Position numbers and translations under genes: made by a program. The notes under the pieces are model-generated. The model was not told where the DNA came from. It was given only the letters and a program-made list of their open reading frames with translations, and did not search any database. 64,000 bases of DNA, taken from DAHUYF01 sp035553515. Its GTDB lineage: Bacteria; Pseudomonadota; Alphaproteobacteria; ATCC43930; CGMCC-115725. The stretch is taken from positions 1-64,000 of the forward strand of contig DATNDG010000002.1 in the NCBI GenBank assembly GCA_035553515.1. Direction: 5' to 3'. Numbering within the stretch: the first letter of the stretch is position 1; each line of letters begins with the position of its first letter. Shown piece by piece: positions 61,044 through 64,000 of this stretch.

Positions 61044-61496
61044 ATGTCGGATGCTCGCGACTTTCCCAAGGAGTTGTGCCGCGGCGTTTGCCGCGCGCTG
61101 GCCCATCGCGGTTTCGCCACGCTCGCCGAGGTTGCGCTCGCCAATGGACGGCGGGCGGATGTGCTGGCGCTGGGGCGGGACGGAGAGCTCGTCATCGTCG
61201 AGATCAAATCCTCGGTAGCCGATTTCCGCAGTGACCGCAAATGGCCGGAATACCGTGAGTTCTGCGATCGCCTCTATTTCGCCGTGCCCGGCGAGTTTCC
61301 GCGCGAGCTTATCCCCGAGGATTGCGGCCTCATCGTGGCGGACGGCTTCGGTGCCGAGGTGCTGCGCGACGCGCTTGCGGTGCCGCTGGTCGCGGCCCGC
61401 CGGCGCGCGGTGCTGTTGCGGTTTGCCACCCTGGCCGCCTTCCGTCTGCGCCGGCTCACCGATCCCGGCATCAGCGACACGGAGACGGCTTGGTGA
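61044..61496 (+). CDS. mmcB: MmcB family DNA repair protein
   Basis: The 150-residue protein matches MmcB, a PD-(D/E)XK-like nuclease-fold protein linked to mitomycin C resistance and damage-inducible mutagenesis in Caulobacter. Signature residues include Arg-Arg-Ala-Asp-Val-Leu-Ala-Leu near residue 35, Ile-Val-Glu-Ile-Lys-Ser-Ser (the D/E-x-K part) near residue 52, and Phe-Arg-Ser-Asp-Arg-Lys-Trp-Pro-Glu-Tyr. ATG 61044 fits the family. I looked for an alphaproteobacterial LexA box upstream and saw only a partial GAAC half. Confidence 0.9.
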   Translation: MSDARDFPKELCRGVCRALAHRGFATLAEVALANGRRADVLALGRDGELVIVEIKSSVADFRSDRKWPEYREFCDRLYFAVPGEFPRELIPEDCGLIVADGFGAEVLRDALAVPLVAARRRAVLLRFATLAAFRLRRLTDPGISDTETAW

Positions 61497-61499
61497 GCC

Positions 61500-61546
61500 G
61501 TCAGTTGTCAGTCTTCGGCCCTCAGTTCACTGAAAAGTGATAACCG
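61500..61546. repeat. TCAG-rich intergenic repeat remnant
   Basis: The 57-bp gap between mmcB and hldE is filled by short TCAGTTnTCAG / CTCAGTTCACTG units ending in a small TCAC-TGAAAA-GTGA hairpin. It resembles one arm of the palindromic element after typA (21254-21351) and may be a diverged copy of the same kind of element. Confidence 0.35.
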
Positions 61547-61553
61547 ACGACCG

Positions 61554-63008
61554 CTACCGCGCCAGCTTCGCGATCGTCGCCGTCGTGCTGAAGCCGGGCA
61601 CCAGTTCCGCCAGCATGATCGCGCCGCCATAGCTCTCGACCAGCTCGGCTCCTACCACCTGGTCGCGGCGATAGTCGGCGCCTTTCACCAGCAGATCCGG
61701 CCTGAGCGCGCCCAGCAGATCGAGCGGCGTGTCCTCCTCGAACACCACCACGAGATCGACCGATGCGAGCGATGCCAGCACCGCGGCGCGGGCCTGTTCG
61801 TTCTGCACCGGTCGCGTCGGACCCTTGAGCCGCACCACCGAGGCGTCGCTGTTGAGCCCGACGACCAGCCGGTCGCAATGCGCGCGCGCCTGGGACAGCA
61901 GCGAGATATGCCCGGGATGCAATAGGTCGAAGCAGCCATTGGTGAAGCCGACCTTGAGCCCGTTGCGCCGCCAGCGCTCGACCTGGTCGGCGGCGAGCGC
62001 CACCGGCAGCACCTTGCGCGTGGCGAGCGCGTCGCGGTCGACCAGGGTCTCGATCAGCTCGGTCGCGTGCACCACGGCCGTCCCGACCTTGCCGACGACG
62101 ATGCCGGCGGCGATGTTGGCGAGCCGGGCCGCTTCCGCCACCGGAGCTCCCGCGGCAATGGTCGCCGCCACCACCGCGATGACCGTGTCGCCGGCGCCCG
62201 ACACGTCGAACACCTCGCGCGCCGCCGCGGCGAGCTTGGCGGCGCCCGCGGCATCGACGACCAGCATGCCGTCCTGGCTCAGCGAGACCAGCACTGCGCC
62301 GAAGCCATGCGTGTCGATGAGCGCCCGCGCCGCGGCGATCGCCTCGGCTTCGCTGTCGACCGGGCGCTTCGTCGCCTCCCCGAGCTCGCGGCGGTTGGGC
62401 TTGATGACGCTGGCGCCGCGATAGGCCGCGTAATCCGTCCCTTTGGGATCGACCACCACCGGATGGCCGGCGCGCGTCGCGGCGGCGATGATGTCGCCGG
62501 CGACGCCGTCGGCGAGCATCCCCTTGGCATAATCGGAAAGCACCGTCACCTGGTAGTGCGGCAGCACCTGATCGACCATGCGCCGCAGCTCCGTGCGCAA
62601 CCCCTCGCCAAGCGGCGCCCGCTGCTCTCGGTCGGCGCGCAGCATCTGCTGCGTCTCGGCGACATAGCGCGTCTTGATCGTCGTGGTGCGGCCGCGATCG
62701 GCCAGCACATGCGCCTCGACGCCGGCGAGCCCCGCCACCAGCTTGCCGACCTCGCGCCCGGCGGAATCATTGCCGGTGACCGAGATGAAGCAGGCCTGCG
62801 CGCCGAGCGCATGCAGGTTGCTCAGCACGTTTCCCGCGCCGCCGAGCTTGCGCAGCTCGCGCTCGATGCGCAGCACCGGGATCGGCGCTTCGGGCGAGAC
62901 GCGCTCGACCTTGCCATAGACGAAATGGTCGAGCATGACGTCGCCGATGCACAGCACCCGCGAGCGGGCGAGCGCCTCGACAAGGGGGATGAGGTCGGCC
63001 TCGGACAT
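61554..63008 (-). CDS. hldE: Bifunctional heptose-7-phosphate kinase / heptose-1-phosphate adenylyltransferase
   Basis: The 484-residue enzyme fuses a PfkB-type kinase (Gly-Gly-Ala-Gly-Asn-Val near residue 55; Asp-Val-Ser-Gly-Ala-Gly-Asp-Thr near residue 265) with a nucleotidyltransferase (Asn-Gly-Cys-Phe-Asp-Leu-Leu-His-Pro-Gly-His near residue 360, the HxGH motif). It makes ADP-heptose precursor for lipopolysaccharide inner core in the cytoplasm. It is followed on the same strand side by a glycosyltransferase gene, so this is an envelope polysaccharide region. Confidence 0.96.
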   Translation of the reverse strand: MSEADLIPLVEALARSRVLCIGDVMLDHFVYGKVERVSPEAPIPVLRIERELRKLGGAGNVLSNLHALGAQACFISVTGNDSAGREVGKLVAGLAGVEAHVLADRGRTTTIKTRYVAETQQMLRADREQRAPLGEGLRTELRRMVDQVLPHYQVTVLSDYAKGMLADGVAGDIIAAATRAGHPVVVDPKGTDYAAYRGASVIKPNRRELGEATKRPVDSEAEAIAAARALIDTHGFGAVLVSLSQDGMLVVDAAGAAKLAAAAREVFDVSGAGDTVIAVVAATIAAGAPVAEAARLANIAAGIVVGKVGTAVVHATELIETLVDRDALATRKVLPVALAADQVERWRRNGLKVGFTNGCFDLLHPGHISLLSQARAHCDRLVVGLNSDASVVRLKGPTRPVQNEQARAAVLASLASVDLVVVFEEDTPLDLLGALRPDLLVKGADYRRDQVVGAELVESYGGAIMLAELVPGFSTTATIAKLAR

Positions 63009-63070
63009 GGGCGAGGTCTTAAAGGGCGGCGGCGGGGCTTGGCAAGCAAAAGCGGCGGCGCGAGCCGCGC

Positions 63071-64000
63071 TTAAGACGCAGCCGCAGCGCGGGCGGTGTC
63101 GGTGAGGCCCAGCGCGCGCTCGAGTTGGCGGAAGACGCGCTCCTTGTCGTGATAGTCCTGCGCCGCCTGGCGCGCCGCCTCGCCGCGGCGGCGGCGCTCG
63201 GCCGGGCTTGCCGCGAGCGCGATGATCGCGCCGGCAAGGCCTTCGGGACCGGTGGCGAGCGGCAGCACCGGGCCGGCCAGCGCCGGCGGGATCTCGCCGG
63301 CGGCGAGGATCGGCCTGCCGCTGGCCAGTAGCGCGGCTCCCTTGGCGGGGAACAGCGGATCCGGCGCGTCGAGCCCGGCCGGCAGCAGATGGATGTCGGC
63401 CAGCCCGAGCAGCGCGTTGAGATTGGCAAGGCGCGGCCAGGGCAGCAGCTTGAGCGGCAGGCTATGCGTCGCCGCGGCAAGCCTCGCCCAGGCGCCGCCG
63501 CGTCCGGCGAGAACGAAGGTGAGCGCGCCGCTCGCCGGCAGCAGCCGCGCCGCCTCGACGAGCCGCTCGACACCCTGGCTCTCGTCGAGGCTGCCGGCGT
63601 AAAGCGCAACCAGCGCATCGGGTTCGAGGCCGAGGCTCTCGCGCAGCGGGCTTGCCGCCAGCGGATGGAGAAGGCGCGTATCGGCCCAGACCGGCAGCGC
63701 CAGGCGCCGGCGCTCGGCGATGCCGGCGGCAGCGAGCGATGCCGTGGCGCCGAACGCGGCGAGCGATACGCGGCCCATTCGCCGCAGCAGCGGCGATCCC
63801 AGGAAGCCTGCCTCGCTGACATGCGCCCAGCTTGCCGCCGCGGCGCGCCGCGCCGCCATGAGCAGCCCTGGCAATGCGGCGCCGGCCGGATCGACGGCGG
63901 CGACGAGGTGGGGGCGGAAGCGCCGCGCGCGGCCCAGCAGCACCGGCGCGCTCGACAGCGCGAAGGAGAGGTCCTGCAGCTCGCGGCCGAACCCGCGCGG
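63071..64000 (-). CDS. WcaI-like group 1 glycosyltransferase (partial, runs off the window)
   Basis: At least 309 residues of the C-terminal part are visible; the frame stays open to the window edge, so the start lies beyond 64000. Text such as Arg-Glu-Leu-Gln-Asp-Leu-Ser-Phe-Ala-Leu at the edge, Leu-Tyr-Ala-Gly-Ser-Leu-Asp-Glu-Ser-Gln-Gly-Val-Glu, and Pro-Ala-Lys-Gly near the donor-binding region fit GT4 WcaI-type transferases of exopolysaccharide synthesis. The GTG at 63943 is internal. It lies 62 bp upstream of hldE in the direction of transcription. Confidence 0.82.
   Translation of the reverse strand, partial: PRGFGRELQDLSFALSSAPVLLGRARRFRPHLVAAVDPAGAALPGLLMAARRAAAASWAHVSEAGFLGSPLLRRMGRVSLAAFGATASLAAAGIAERRRLALPVWADTRLLHPLAASPLRESLGLEPDALVALYAGSLDESQGVERLVEAARLLPASGALTFVLAGRGGAWARLAAATHSLPLKLLPWPRLANLNALLGLADIHLLPAGLDAPDPLFPAKGAALLASGRPILAAGEIPPALAGPVLPLATGPEGLAGAIIALAASPAERRRRGEAARQAAQDYHDKERVFRQLERALGLTDTARAAAAS

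Overview
The window looks like chromosomal DNA of a high-GC alphaproteobacterium, most likely Rhodospirillales or a close relative. Grounds: murJ-trpS-usp-nfuA occur in the order usual for that group; single-copy alphaproteobacterial families are present (DUF2244, MmcB, bactofilin, EI24 protein); a SAM-II riboswitch is present, a class typical of Alphaproteobacteria; GTGA/ATGA-type gene overlaps are frequent. I see no rRNA, tRNA, CRISPR array, transposase or prophage genes. Nearly all sequence is coding.

Layout. 1-8.6 kb: housekeeping (3' end of a D-Ala-D-Ala dipeptidase, a frameshifted RutE-like nitroreductase, nfuA, a stress protein, a TSUP exporter pair, trpS, murJ, dapB, DUF2244, nth). 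8.6-10.6 kb: FecR-like exported protein and a 42-residue lipoprotein. 10.7-16.2 kb: nitrate assimilation (molybdopterin reductase with fused BFD-type [2Fe-2S] tail, NirB-like flavoprotein, divergent nitrate/nitrite transporter), without a nitrite reductase. 16.2-24.6 kb: lipoprotein, bactofilin, EI24 protein, adenosine kinase, TypA, two cyclophilins, AmpG, a YgjP-type metalloprotease. 24.8-29.4 kb: ugpBAEC glycerol-3-phosphate importer and a VOC protein. 29.4-32.1 kb: peroxide defence (oxyR facing ahpC-ahpD-dps). 32.1-39.3 kb: ada, cobB translationally coupled to a SCO protein, a small Lys/Pro-rich secreted protein, a second RpoD-like sigma factor, DUF72, and an HTH regulator. 39.4-42.4 kb: OFA-family transporter with a 42-residue membrane partner, an exported OB-fold-like protein and a nitronate monooxygenase. 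42.5-47 kb: a double-length ABC permease with its ATPase but no binding protein, and a Bcr/CflA pump. 47-53.3 kb: Spy-like protein, membrane AraC regulator, fatty acid hydroxylase, PQQ dehydrogenase, lysS. 53.3-56.2 kb: ssuABC-like importer behind a SAM-II riboswitch and an intrinsic terminator. 56.2-59.2 kb: three orphan Flp pilins (one inverted, two from a tandem duplication), a PAP2 phosphatase and a methyltransferase. 59.2-64 kb: SbmA/YddA-type ABC exporter, mmcB, hldE and a WcaI-like glycosyltransferase running off the end.

The most notable signal is the SAM-II riboswitch, whose helix and pseudoknot can be paired base by base, followed by a terminator hairpin with an eight-T run in front of a sulfonate-type ABC importer. 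This implies that the importer serves methionine/SAM supply. Other points of interest are the OFA transporter with its miniature partner and a palindromic operator candidate, the binding-protein-less double permease, and the duplicated Flp pilin unit. No unambiguously new multi-gene system is evident.
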